DNA from: Planctomycetales bacterium | Lineage (GTDB): Bacteria; Planctomycetota; Planctomycetia; Planctomycetales; Planctomycetaceae | Assembly: GCA_020050375.1 (NCBI GenBank) | Contig: JAGVKR010000383.1 | Span: forward strand, 1 to 6,186 | Direction of reading: 5' to 3' | DNA: 6,186 bases | Shown here: positions 1-5,871 of the stretch, piece by piece | Numbering within the stretch: the stretch's first letter is position 1 | Layout of the letters: each line of letters opens with the position of its first letter | Notes under the pieces: model-generated | Databases searched by the model: none | Told to the model about the DNA's origin: nothing | What the model saw: the letters and a program-made list of their open reading frames with translations, nothing else | Program-made: the position numbers and the translations under genes

Positions 1-219
1 CCCTTTCATTACCTGCGCGACGTGAGGATGCGCCTCGCCTGCCGGCTGCTGCGCGAGTCGGAAAAGGGGATCAAGGAGATTGCCGGCCGCGTCGGCTATT
101 CGACCGAAGCGTCGTTCAGCAAGGCCTTCACGCACTGGTGCGGGCAGGCTCCCGGCGAATACCGCCGGCAGAGCCGCCGAGCCGAACTCGCCGCGGTTCG
201 CGACAAGAAGGTTGAGTGA
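1..219 (+). CDS. AraC-family transcriptional regulator, C-terminal DNA-binding part (5' end outside window)
   Basis: The frame is open from base 1 and ends at TGA 217-219, giving 72 residues of the end of a longer protein; the ATG at 28 and other internal starts are not the true start. The residues match the second half of an AraC/XylS DNA-binding domain. A helix (YLRDVRMRLACRLLRES) is followed by the second helix-turn-helix (IKEIAGRVGYSTEASFSKAF) and the typical closing pattern G-x-x-P-x-x-Y-R (GQAPGEYRR). This half normally contacts DNA next to the -35 box. A short basic tail follows. The sensor domain and first helix-turn-helix lie outside the window, so the ligand and targets cannot be judged; members with this tail often carry an N-terminal cupin domain, but that is only a guess here. 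The gene runs tail to tail with the M50 peptidase. Confidence 0.9.
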   Translation, partial: PFHYLRDVRMRLACRLLRESEKGIKEIAGRVGYSTEASFSKAFTHWCGQAPGEYRRQSRRAELAAVRDKKVE

Positions 220-254
220 AAATCTCACTCACGAGCCGGCAATCGAATCGGCTC
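213..254. terminator. Tandem hairpins between convergent genes, possible bidirectional terminator
   Basis: Two perfect inverted repeats sit side by side where the AraC-type gene and the M50 gene converge. The first is TGAGTGA (213-219), loop AAATC, TCACTCA (225-231), a 7-bp stem that includes the stop codon of the AraC gene. The second is GAGCCG (233-238), a 10-nt loop, then CGGCTC (249-254), which includes the last bases of the M50 gene. Neither is followed by a clear T-run on either strand, so a canonical intrinsic terminator is not proven. The position makes transcript ending or 3'-end protection the most likely role. Confidence 0.4.
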
Positions 255-972
255 AGCGGTAGCGCATCTCCTGTAGATGCTGGAAGCTCTCGAAGGCCAA
301 AACGCCAAACAGCACGCCGGGCCAGGTGTCCTTGTGCATGAAGCAATACGCCGACACGCCAGCACCGACCAGCAGCGACAACTTGAGAGAAATATCCAGA
401 CCGTCGCGTGGACGAAGGTGAGTCAGCAGCTCGCGTGCAACCTGCCCGCCGTCCAGCGGAAAAACCGGCAGCAGGTTCACCAATCCCCACCAGAGATTGA
501 TGAACGCCATTTGACGCAGCACGAAGGCCGTATATCGCAGTCCGGTTGGCGATGCGGAATCCCATAGCAACATCTCGGGGTGCTCGGGAAGCACCCGCTG
601 CTGAATCAATAGTTGCTTGACACACCAGACGACGCCAAAAAGCACAAACCCTGCGCCGGGACCGGCCAGTAAAACGAGGATGCTTCTTGTTGTTGTGTAA
701 CCCCACGTCGGCGTGAATGACGCAAAGCCGCCAAACGAATACAGCACCACCTTCGGGGGCCAGCCGAAGTAGCGGGCTGTCAGCGCGTGCCCGAATTCGT
801 GGACGAGAATCGACACGAACACGCAGACGATCCACAGGAGCATGTAATTGAGATCGTCCGGGTCCCACCCCATCACGGCCGAAAACAGCCAGAACAGGGG
901 ATGCACGCGGACGGGGATCCCCAGCAGCGAGAATCGAAGATCATACGGCGTGGGGGAAGCGTTTCCGAGCAT
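253..972 (-). CDS. M50-family (site-2 protease type) intramembrane zinc metalloprotease
   Basis: Polytopic membrane protein of 239 residues if it starts at ATG 970-972. The zinc-binding HExxH is H58-E-F-G-H62, inside a hydrophobic segment (about 41-66). The third zinc ligand is in N166-LLPVFPLDGG, matching the family's N-x-x-P-x-x-x-L-D-G motif (D174). Other hydrophobic stretches lie near 22-36, 93-120, 156-170, 194-212 and 217-230, the arrangement of compact S2P-like proteases without a PDZ or CBS domain. The family cleaves transmembrane proteins within the membrane, but its substrate here is unknown and no anti-sigma factor is adjacent. The frame stays open upstream to a TTG at 1272, with alternative ATGs at 1038 and 1104. 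I chose 972 because family similarity begins at about 'TPYDLRFSLLG', just after it; 1038 is the main alternative. No good ribosome binding site precedes any of these starts. Confidence 0.88.
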   Translation of the reverse strand: MLGNASPTPYDLRFSLLGIPVRVHPLFWLFSAVMGWDPDDLNYMLLWIVCVFVSILVHEFGHALTARYFGWPPKVVLYSFGGFASFTPTWGYTTTRSILVLLAGPGAGFVLFGVVWCVKQLLIQQRVLPEHPEMLLWDSASPTGLRYTAFVLRQMAFINLWWGLVNLLPVFPLDGGQVARELLTHLRPRDGLDISLKLSLLVGAGVSAYCFMHKDTWPGVLFGVLAFESFQHLQEMRYR

Positions 973-993
973 GGTTTGATTCTGGGATTTTTC

Positions 994-1013
994 CGCCGCC
1001 GCAACCGGCGGCG
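994..1013. repeat. Perfect 8-bp GC hairpin just upstream of the M50 start
   Basis: CGCCGCCG (994-1001), loop CAAC (1002-1005) and CGGCGGCG (1006-1013) form a perfect 8-bp stem. It lies 21 nt upstream of the ATG at 972 on the minus strand. If translation starts at 972 it is in the mRNA leader. If translation starts at 1038 it encodes part of an Ala/Pro-rich stretch (APPVAAA), and the symmetry could simply reflect those codons. No T-run follows on either strand. Confidence 0.4.
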
Positions 1014-1234
1014 CCTGACGCCTGTCGGTCTCGCCCATGAGAGAAGCGCGGTTCGCGGGACGGTCGCACCCCTGTGAAAGGCCGGTTGCGATCTTCAAGT
1101 TCATGAAGGGCGGCTGAATGATACCAGTGCGCGACACGGTGTCCATCCCGCGACAAGCGCGGCGCCGGCAAACGATGAGAATCGCATCTCGGCGACATTC
1201 CGCCGGGCACTGGCGACCGCGATCGTCGCTGAAG

Positions 1235-1304
1235 GTTGTTACCGTTCCGCGAGTTATAGTAAATTTCCTCAAGTTCCGATGGTAACGACTCCGATGAGTT
1301 TACC
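1235..1304. repeat. Overlapping inverted repeats (possible operator or alternative leader structures)
   Basis: GTTGTTACC (1235-1243) pairs with GGTAACGAC (1281-1289) over nine positions with one G-T wobble. The same right-hand arm can instead fold locally: GGTAA (1281-1285) with TTACC (1300-1304), then ACTC (1288-1291) with GAGT (1296-1299) around a CGAT loop, with a 2-nt bulge. The two folds exclude each other. The element lies 90 nt before the signal-peptide ATG at 1394. Whether it acts as DNA (operator) or RNA (leader) cannot be told from sequence, and no T-run follows. Confidence 0.35.
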
Positions 1305-1393
1305 GATATTTCTGATTGTGTGGGGCGGGGATGGTGTCCGTCCTGACCGTAACGAACCGGGCTCTGCCTTGTAGAAACACACGACCATTCGCC

Positions 1394-1562
1394 ATGGAAA
1401 GCGATCTCGCCCGCGGCTTTTGGCGGACTGTCCGTTCCGCATTGCTGGTTTCGGCACTGCTCACGCCGTGCGGGGCGCTGCACTCGGCCGAGCGCGAGGG
1501 AACGTTCTCGGGTTCGCCCGGATCGCGCGTTGGGGCGATCCCAGTCGTGCCCGATGGCCTTT
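1394..1562 (+). other. Signal-peptide-encoding segment, out of frame with the body of the secreted protein gene
   Basis: ATG 1394-1396 opens a different frame from the downstream gene body. Its first residues have the layout of a Sec signal peptide: a charged start with Arg (ESDLARGFWRTVR), a hydrophobic core (SALLVSALL), then an Ala-x-Ala-like site (LHSA, cleavage after residue 34). It continues plausibly as EREGTFSGSPGSRV to VVPDGL near 1559-1561 and then turns into Arg/Cys/Ser-rich text typical of a wrong frame. At the same point the other frame becomes sensible (LSDIPESELRTTG). One extra base in the T-run 1560-1562 would join them as ...PDGL-LSDIPES... This segment is most likely the true 5' end of the following gene. 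Confidence 0.7.
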
Positions 1563-2514
1563 GTCGGACATCCCCGAGTCGGAGCTGCGCACGACCGGGT
1601 TCCAAGCCGATGAGCCGGATTCGCCGCTGTTCCCGGCAGACTCGCCGGCAGATTCGGGCTACGGCGCCGAGCCAGCCCTGGAACAGACCGCTTCCGATAC
1701 GAATTGGGTCCCGACGGGATGGCTGGACAACCTGTCGTTCTTCGGTGGCCTCGACGGCTCGAAACAACCGCAGGATCTCGGCATCAATGCGAACATGGGA
1801 GGCCGTTTCTCATTGAACTTTGGCGCTCCCGTCGTTGAAGACTGGGGCCTCGGAGTGCAGGCCGGTTTCGCCTACAGCTTTGCCGATGCGGCCGTGCAGG
1901 TCCTTCCGCGCCTGGAAGGAACCGACGAACGGAACCAGTATTACACGACCATCGGGCTGTTCGAGCGGACCGATTTTGGACTGAACGTGAGCGCGGGGTA
2001 CGACTTTCTGTGGGAAGATTATTACGACCGATTTCAATTCGGGCAGTGGCGCGGCCGCGTCGGCTACGAAGTGACCGATACCGACGAAGCGGGGGTCTGG
2101 TTCACCAAAGCCGACCGCGGTGATTCGGGGAGCGTGCTGGGAAATCCGCTGCATCTGCGGCCGATCTCGATGTGCAACTTCTTCTGGCGGCACACGTGGT
2201 CAAGCGTGGGATGGACGTCGTTGTGGCTTGGTTTTGCGGAAGAGCATGGCAGAGTCGTGCTCGTTCTGCCCGACGATCCACCGGTGAAGAACGCTTTCGT
2301 CTATGGCGCCGACCTGCACCTGCCTCTCAACAACTGGGTGGCCCTGTTCGGGGAAGCCAACTTCATCACGCCGCCCGATAGCGGCACCGTCGACGCCTAC
2401 CTCGGGATCGTCATTTATCCCGGAGGCGGCGCCAACCAGGCGCAACGGAAGCGGTTTACCCCGCTCATGCCTGTCGCGGCGAACACGTCGATGGCGATCG
2501 ACATGTCGCGGTGA
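1420..2514 (+). CDS. Planctomycete secreted protein, DUF6666-like; 5' end probably frameshifted
   Basis: The open frame starts at a TTG (1420) and ends at TGA 2512-2514 (364 residues). I recognise the block from about residue 98, with GWLDNLSFFGGLDGSKQP followed by a D-L-G-I-N-A-N segment, as typical of a planctomycete family I believe is DUF6666. The rest alternates polar and aromatic residues in strand-like stretches (GLGVQAGFAYSF, TTIGLFERTDFGLNVSAGYDF, TSLWLGFAEEHGRVVLVL, VDAYLGIVIYPGG), consistent with a beta-barrel-like or other beta-rich envelope protein. Its function is unknown. The first 47 residues in this frame are Arg/Ala/Gly-rich and have no signal peptide, whereas a good one lies in the neighbouring frame from ATG 1394. 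I therefore think the original gene ran 1394-2514 and lost one base near 1560, or that the sequence carries an indel error. If the shift is real, this copy would not be exported. Confidence 0.75.
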   Translation: MADCPFRIAGFGTAHAVRGAALGRARGNVLGFARIARWGDPSRARWPLSDIPESELRTTGFQADEPDSPLFPADSPADSGYGAEPALEQTASDTNWVPTGWLDNLSFFGGLDGSKQPQDLGINANMGGRFSLNFGAPVVEDWGLGVQAGFAYSFADAAVQVLPRLEGTDERNQYYTTIGLFERTDFGLNVSAGYDFLWEDYYDRFQFGQWRGRVGYEVTDTDEAGVWFTKADRGDSGSVLGNPLHLRPISMCNFFWRHTWSSVGWTSLWLGFAEEHGRVVLVLPDDPPVKNAFVYGADLHLPLNNWVALFGEANFITPPDSGTVDAYLGIVIYPGGGANQAQRKRFTPLMPVAANTSMAIDMSR

Positions 2515-2582
2515 CGGCGGAGGCGGTCGCGAAGAGGGCAAGCTGGGGCGATCGCGAACAGGCGATTCAGCGCTTGAAAGGG

Positions 2583-3173
2583 TTACGCGGGTTCCCAGGT
2601 GCCGTCGGGGTATTGGCGCATCCCAGGGCCGGTTTCCTGCGGGGCGGTGCAATGCACCCGCAGGCGGATCAGGTGTTCCCGATAGCAGCCGTTCACGGCG
2701 ATGAACGATCGGTCGCGGGAATTCGTCCCTTCCGGAAACGTGCCGGCTGGAAACGCATTCCAGGTGAATTCGTCGACGCTGTCGAACACCGCCTGGAGCG
2801 TGACCAGGTTGAATTGAAAGGCGACCGTGCGAATCTCGCCGTCGACCTTTCCGCCGACCAGCTCGGTTCCCCCCAGGTACATGGAGATCTCCCAGCGATC
2901 TTCACTGGGCGTGCACTCGTAGCCGACGCGGCCGATGTCGACGAACGGCTCGAACAACTCGGCGATCTGGTCGACAAACTCCGGAAGCCAGACAGGGCCC
3001 GAAGAACGGGGGCGCCGGTAGCCGGGAGAGTCGATCTTGTTGATCAAATGCTGCAGGGCGAGATGCGAATGACTCACGAGACCGTTGACTCCCTGATGGA
3101 CTGTGTCCGGGGCAATCCCCCGTGGATAACCATGACCACTGGAAGTATCGGGTAATGCCGCCGGGCGTTTCAT
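2583..3173 (-). CDS. Hypothetical protein, no recognised domain
   Basis: An open frame of 196 residues from ATG 3171-3173 to TAA 2583-2585, with a weak purine stretch (GGTGAAAA) ahead of the start. It is chosen over the overlapping plus-strand frame because its composition looks like a soluble protein: mixed hydrophobic and acidic stretches such as LPEFVDQIAELFEPFVDIG (about 63-81), RWEISMYLGGTELVGG (93-108) and AFQFNLVTLQAVFDSVDEFTW (118-138). The plus-strand frame is Arg/Asp/Val-rich shadow text. There is no signal peptide and no membrane segment. Three Cys (87, 163, 175) do not form a known motif. The C-terminal part (residues about 151-196) ends in MRQYPDGTWEPA. The first 28 or so residues look weakly constrained; a GTG at 3089 would give a shorter form starting VNGLVSHSH. 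The frame also stays open upstream to 3380. I cannot assign a function. It is convergent with the secreted protein gene and divergent from argB. Confidence 0.7.
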   Translation of the reverse strand: MKRPAALPDTSSGHGYPRGIAPDTVHQGVNGLVSHSHLALQHLINKIDSPGYRRPRSSGPVWLPEFVDQIAELFEPFVDIGRVGYECTPSEDRWEISMYLGGTELVGGKVDGEIRTVAFQFNLVTLQAVFDSVDEFTWNAFPAGTFPEGTNSRDRSFIAVNGCYREHLIRLRVHCTAPQETGPGMRQYPDGTWEPA

Positions 3174-3359
3174 CGGATTTTCACCGGCAACGGGCCACGC
3201 GCGAAACCCTCCGGCGGTCACGCCGGAAATGACATTCCTGCCGTCCGGAATTCCTGCGAGTGGTTGCGCGGCGAATAGCGAGAACGACTGTTGTCGCTGC
3301 AGCACAAGCCGCCGAACCGGCCAATGTGGATGCCGCGCGACGGTCCTCAACCCACTCAA

Positions 3360-3387
3360 TTGACACGCTCGCCGGTCCACCTACAAT
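3360..3387 (+). promoter_or_regulatory. Sigma-70-type promoter for argB (argD)
   Basis: TTGACA at 3360-3365, a 16-nt spacer, then TACAAT at 3382-3387. The -35 box is a perfect match and the -10 box differs from TATAAT at one position. Transcription would start near 3394, giving an argB leader of about 170 nt. This is the only near-consensus promoter I could see in the window, and it points straight at the argB-argD pair. Confidence 0.7.
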
Positions 3388-3428
3388 CGCTATCTCCGTT
3401 ACAAGCCCGCGTCGTCCCGAGCCGAAGC

Positions 3429-3521
3429 ATGACGTCCGCCGGTACGGCATGCCTTTGTGGGGATGTTCGCCGCGGCATTCGGCTGGACTGGTTCGACGTC
3501 GGTGCCGCCCGACGCACTTGA
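3429..3521 (+). other. Possible 30-residue leader ORF in the argB leader, with overlapping hairpins
   Basis: ATG 3429-3431 opens a 30-residue frame ending at TGA 3519-3521, entirely inside the predicted argB transcript leader and ending 44 nt before the argB start. Five of its 30 residues are Arg, including two Arg-Arg pairs, one of them next to the stop (GAARRT). Its last codons overlap a perfect 6-bp hairpin, CGTCGG (3497-3502) with CCGACG (3509-3514). GACGC (3511-3515) can instead pair with GCGTC (3526-3530). The layout resembles a translational leader, but the ORF has no clear ribosome binding site, and Arg is common in any frame of GC-rich DNA. Confidence 0.25.
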
Positions 3522-3565
3522 ATCGGCGTCAAAGCAATTCTCAACAGCCTTCGTCGAGCTCTCTC

Positions 3566-4441
3566 GTGAATGACCCTCTTCGCAAAGCCGAAGTTCTGAT
3601 CGAGGCCATGAGCTGGATCCGCCGGTTTCGCGACCGGCTGGTCGTCATCAAGCTCGGGGGGAGCGCGCTGGAAGATGCACAAACCGTTCGAAATCTGTTG
3701 ACGGACGTGATCTTCATGGAAACGGTCGGGATGCGTCCGGTCCTGATCCACGGCGGCGGAAAGGCGATCTCGTCCGCCATGAAGAAGGCCGGGCTCGAAC
3801 CGCGATTCGTCCTCGGCCGCCGTTACACCGACCAGGCGACGCTCGATATCGTCTCGCGCGTACTCGCCGGAGAGATCTGCGACGATCTTGTTCGGCAGAT
3901 CCGCGAACTGGGGGGCAATGCGGTCGGGCTGAGTTACCTCACCTGGAACGTGCTGCACGGCGAAAAGCTCATGCTGCCGGATGAACTGGGGAAGCCGGTC
4001 GATCTGGGTTTCGTCGGGGAAGTCCGCGACGTCAACCGCGACCTCTTGCTGGCGACGCTCGCCAAGGGGACGATCCCGATCATCCCCTCGATCGCCGTCG
4101 ATCGACAGGGGCAACGGTATAATGTGAACGCCGACACGGCGGCGGCCGCGGTCGCCCAGTCGCTCGATGCCGAAAAGCTCGTCTTCATCAGCGACATTCC
4201 GGGGATTCTTGCCGACAAGCACGATCCGAATTCGTTGATTTCCCATTTGACGCACGCCCGTTGCCGGGAGCTGATCGCCGACGGGACGATCGACGCCGGC
4301 ATGGTCCCGAAGGTCGAGGCGGCGCTCGACGCCCTGAAGGCCGGCGTCAGCAAGGTTCACATTGTCGACGGCCGGCAGCCGCATTCGTTGCTGTTCGAGA
4401 TCTTCTCGAACACGGGGATCGGGACGGAAATTGTGTCGTGA
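3566..4441 (+). CDS. argB: Acetylglutamate kinase (N-acetyl-L-glutamate 5-phosphotransferase)
   Basis: Cytosolic enzyme of the amino-acid kinase family that phosphorylates N-acetylglutamate with ATP, the second step towards ornithine and arginine. With the GTG start at 3566 it has 291 residues, the usual family length. Visible motifs are the phosphate-binding VVIKLGGS (26-33, Lys29), IHGGGK (61-66), GRRYTD for substrate binding (84-89), [12 protein letters not shown] (186-197), the nucleotide-site FISDIPGIL (207-215) and GMVPK with Lys249. The N-terminal helix [11 protein letters not shown] and the C-terminal [12 protein letters not shown] match arginine-inhibited hexameric kinases, so feedback inhibition by arginine is likely (inference). 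The loop usually reading GLSGKDG is GLSYLTW here (about 131-137). I chose GTG 3566 because homology begins with '[12 protein letters not shown]'; an in-frame ATG at 3449 would add an unrelated Arg/Ser-rich tail. The promoter at 3360-3387 precedes it, and argD follows in the same direction. Confidence 0.95.
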   Translation: MNDPLRKAEVLIEAMSWIRRFRDRLVVIKLGGSALEDAQTVRNLLTDVIFMETVGMRPVLIHGGGKAISSAMKKAGLEPRFVLGRRYTDQATLDIVSRVLAGEICDDLVRQIRELGGNAVGLSYLTWNVLHGEKLMLPDELGKPVDLGFVGEVRDVNRDLLLATLAKGTIPIIPSIAVDRQGQRYNVNADTAAAAVAQSLDAEKLVFISDIPGILADKHDPNSLISHLTHARCRELIADGTIDAGMVPKVEAALDALKAGVSKVHIVDGRQPHSLLFEIFSNTGIGTEIVS

Positions 4442-4635
4442 CCTGCCTGGTTGATCGTGATTCGGGATATTTTCGGCCGGAACCTGAACTTGGGGAATGC
4501 GGCGCGTGTCTGCGTTTGATGCTTTGGCGACCGCCCCGCGGTTGGCTTCGGTTGGGGAGTTTGGACTGATTCGTCGACGCGTGCCGTTTTCGTAGTAATT
4601 CGATTCTCTCGGATCCCTAGCGCTTGGAATTCGCC

Positions 4636-5844
4636 ATGCATCCTGCCGCGACACACAGCAGCCAGCAGACGATTGAGACGTTCAAGAAATATGTCGTTCC
4701 CAATTACATCCGCTACCCGGTTTGTCTCGTGCACGGGGAAGGGTCGTACGTCTGGGACGCCGAGGGAAAGCGCTATCTCGATCTGTTCCCCGGCTGGGGC
4801 TGCAATATTCTCGGGTACGCGCCGCCGCGCGTCGTCAAGGCGGTGCAGGAGCAGGTGACGCATCTGATCCATGTTCCCAACACGTGGTACACCGAAGAGC
4901 AGGGGGAGTTTGCCGAGGCGCTTTGCACGCGGAGCTTCGGTCAGGCGTTTTTCTGCAACAGCGGGGCCGAGGCGCTGGAGGGGGCGATCAAGCTGGCGCG
5001 CCTGACGGGATCGCCCAAGGGCCGGTACAAGATCATCACGTTCGAAAACAGCTTCCACGGACGGACATACGCCGCGGTGACGGCCACCGCCCAGCCCAAG
5101 TACCACGAGGGAATCGGCCCGCTCGTTCCCGGCTTTCGCTACGCGCCGCACAACGACCTCGACGCGGTCCGCAAGCTGATCGACAGTGAAACCTGCGCGA
5201 TCCTGATCGAGCCGGTGCAGGGAGAAGGGGGGATCAACATTCCCAAAGAGGGATTTCTCGCCGGACTGCGAAAGCTGTGCGACGAGAACGGCCTGCTCCT
5301 GATCTTCGACGAAGTTCAGACCTGCATGGGGCGAACGGGGACCTGGTTCGGCTACCAGCAGTGGAACGTCCAGCCCGACATTCTCACGATGGCCAAGGGA
5401 GTGGCCGCGGGCGTCGCTTGCGGCGTCATCATTGCGAAGATCGACATTGCCGCCAACATGAAACCCGGCAAGCACGCCAGCACGTTTGGCGGCAACCCGC
5501 TGGCGATGGCGGCGGGGTTGGCGACGATCGAGACGATCGAGAAAGACCACCTGCTCGAGAACGTCGCCGTCATGTCGGCCCGGTTTCGCGACCATTTTTC
5601 CCGGCTCAAGTCGGAGCTGTCGATCATCCGCGAGCTGCGCGTCCGGGGGATGATGATCGGCATCGATCTCAACATCGTCGGCACGCCAGCCGTCGGCAAG
5701 TGCATGGAACGGGGCGTCCTCATCAACTGCACGCACGACACGGTGATCCGGCTTCTGCCGGCGCTCAATATCACTGCGGAGCAGGTTGATGAAGGGGCAA
5801 CGGTGATCAGCGATGTGCTGCGGGAATTGGCGCGCGGCGCGTGA
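4636..5844 (+). CDS. argD: Acetylornithine aminotransferase (class III, PLP-dependent)
   Basis: Cytosolic PLP enzyme that transfers an amino group from glutamate to N-acetylglutamate 5-semialdehyde, giving N-acetylornithine; many members also act on succinyldiaminopimelate precursors in lysine synthesis. From ATG 4636 it has 402 residues, the normal length. Class III motifs in order are [15 protein letters not shown] (47-61), the cofactor phosphate site NSGAEA (108-113), [12 protein letters not shown] (140-151), EPVQGEGG (192-199), [12 protein letters not shown] (224-235), MAKG with the Schiff-base Lys254, STFGGNPLA (282-290) and substrate-carboxylate Arg372 in RLLPALNIT. The frame is open to a TTG at 4624, but the ATG fits the family. 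It lies 194 nt after argB in the same direction with no promoter or terminator that I can recognise between them, so co-transcription is likely. Related activities (ornithine or succinylornithine aminotransferase) cannot be fully excluded, but the argB neighbour supports argD. Confidence 0.94.
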   Translation: MHPAATHSSQQTIETFKKYVVPNYIRYPVCLVHGEGSYVWDAEGKRYLDLFPGWGCNILGYAPPRVVKAVQEQVTHLIHVPNTWYTEEQGEFAEALCTRSFGQAFFCNSGAEALEGAIKLARLTGSPKGRYKIITFENSFHGRTYAAVTATAQPKYHEGIGPLVPGFRYAPHNDLDAVRKLIDSETCAILIEPVQGEGGINIPKEGFLAGLRKLCDENGLLLIFDEVQTCMGRTGTWFGYQQWNVQPDILTMAKGVAAGVACGVIIAKIDIAANMKPGKHASTFGGNPLAMAAGLATIETIEKDHLLENVAVMSARFRDHFSRLKSELSIIRELRVRGMMIGIDLNIVGTPAVGKCMERGVLINCTHDTVIRLLPALNITAEQVDEGATVISDVLRELARGA

Positions 5845-5871
5845 TAGACGTCAGCTTTTTGGTTCGATCGG

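Larger units (their letters stand above)
973..1393. other. Divergent intergenic region between the M50 peptidase and the secreted protein gene
   Basis: About 420 bases without a convincing gene. The minus-strand frame of the peptidase stays open to 1272, but the text there is rich in Arg and Cys and looks non-coding. The stretch about 1251-1315 is more AT-rich than its surroundings and is the likeliest place for promoters of both flanking genes. A TATAGT at 1255-1260 has no properly spaced -35 box, so no promoter is called. Inverted repeats are listed separately. Confidence 0.5.
3174..3565. other. Divergent control region between the hypothetical gene and argB
   Basis: About 390 bases without a clear gene, holding the argB promoter and leader listed separately. 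Near the hypothetical gene, TCCGGCG (3210-3216), loop GTCA, CGCCGGA (3221-3227) is a perfect 7-bp hairpin 36 nt upstream of the start at 3173. An 8-nt direct repeat ATTCCTGC occurs at 3234-3241 and 3250-3257. The argB frame is open through this region to 3260, with an in-frame ATG at 3449, but the encoded text is Arg/Ser/Pro-rich and unlike the kinase family. Confidence 0.55.

Noticed and set aside
1550..1570. Programmed -1 ribosomal frameshift site in the secreted protein gene
   Set aside because: The required direction is -1, but the local sequence C-CTT-TGT does not fit the X-XXY-YYZ slippery pattern and no strong stem-loop follows directly. A mutation or sequencing indel is the simpler explanation.
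2527..2557. Inverted repeat TCGCGA...TCGCGA between the convergent genes
   Set aside because: TCGCGA is itself palindromic, the loop is 19 nt and no T-run follows. It looks equally like a chance direct repeat, so no terminator is called.
2511..3155. A 214-residue plus-strand frame overlapping the hypothetical gene
   Set aside because: It overlaps the more protein-like minus-strand frame almost completely, and its own text looks like a shadow frame. It also begins inside the stop of the preceding gene without a ribosome binding site.
3260..3565. N-terminal extension of argB to the upstream starts at 3260 or 3449
   Set aside because: The extra residues are Arg/Ser/Pro-rich and unlike the kinase family, and the 3260 start lies upstream of the predicted promoter. 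Homology begins right after GTG 3566.
4561..4598. Separate promoter for argD (TTGGAC and TAGTAA)
   Set aside because: The spacing between the boxes is 26 nt, far too long for sigma-70, and no better pair is present in the argB-argD gap.
3356..4654. A 432-residue minus-strand open frame across argB
   Set aside because: It is antisense to a strongly supported argB and reads as Arg/Asp/Gln-rich text with no domain, a by-product of GC-rich codon use.
4357..5736. A 459-residue minus-strand open frame across argD
   Set aside because: It is antisense to the intact argD motifs, with a composition dominated by Arg, Asp and Val and no recognisable fold.
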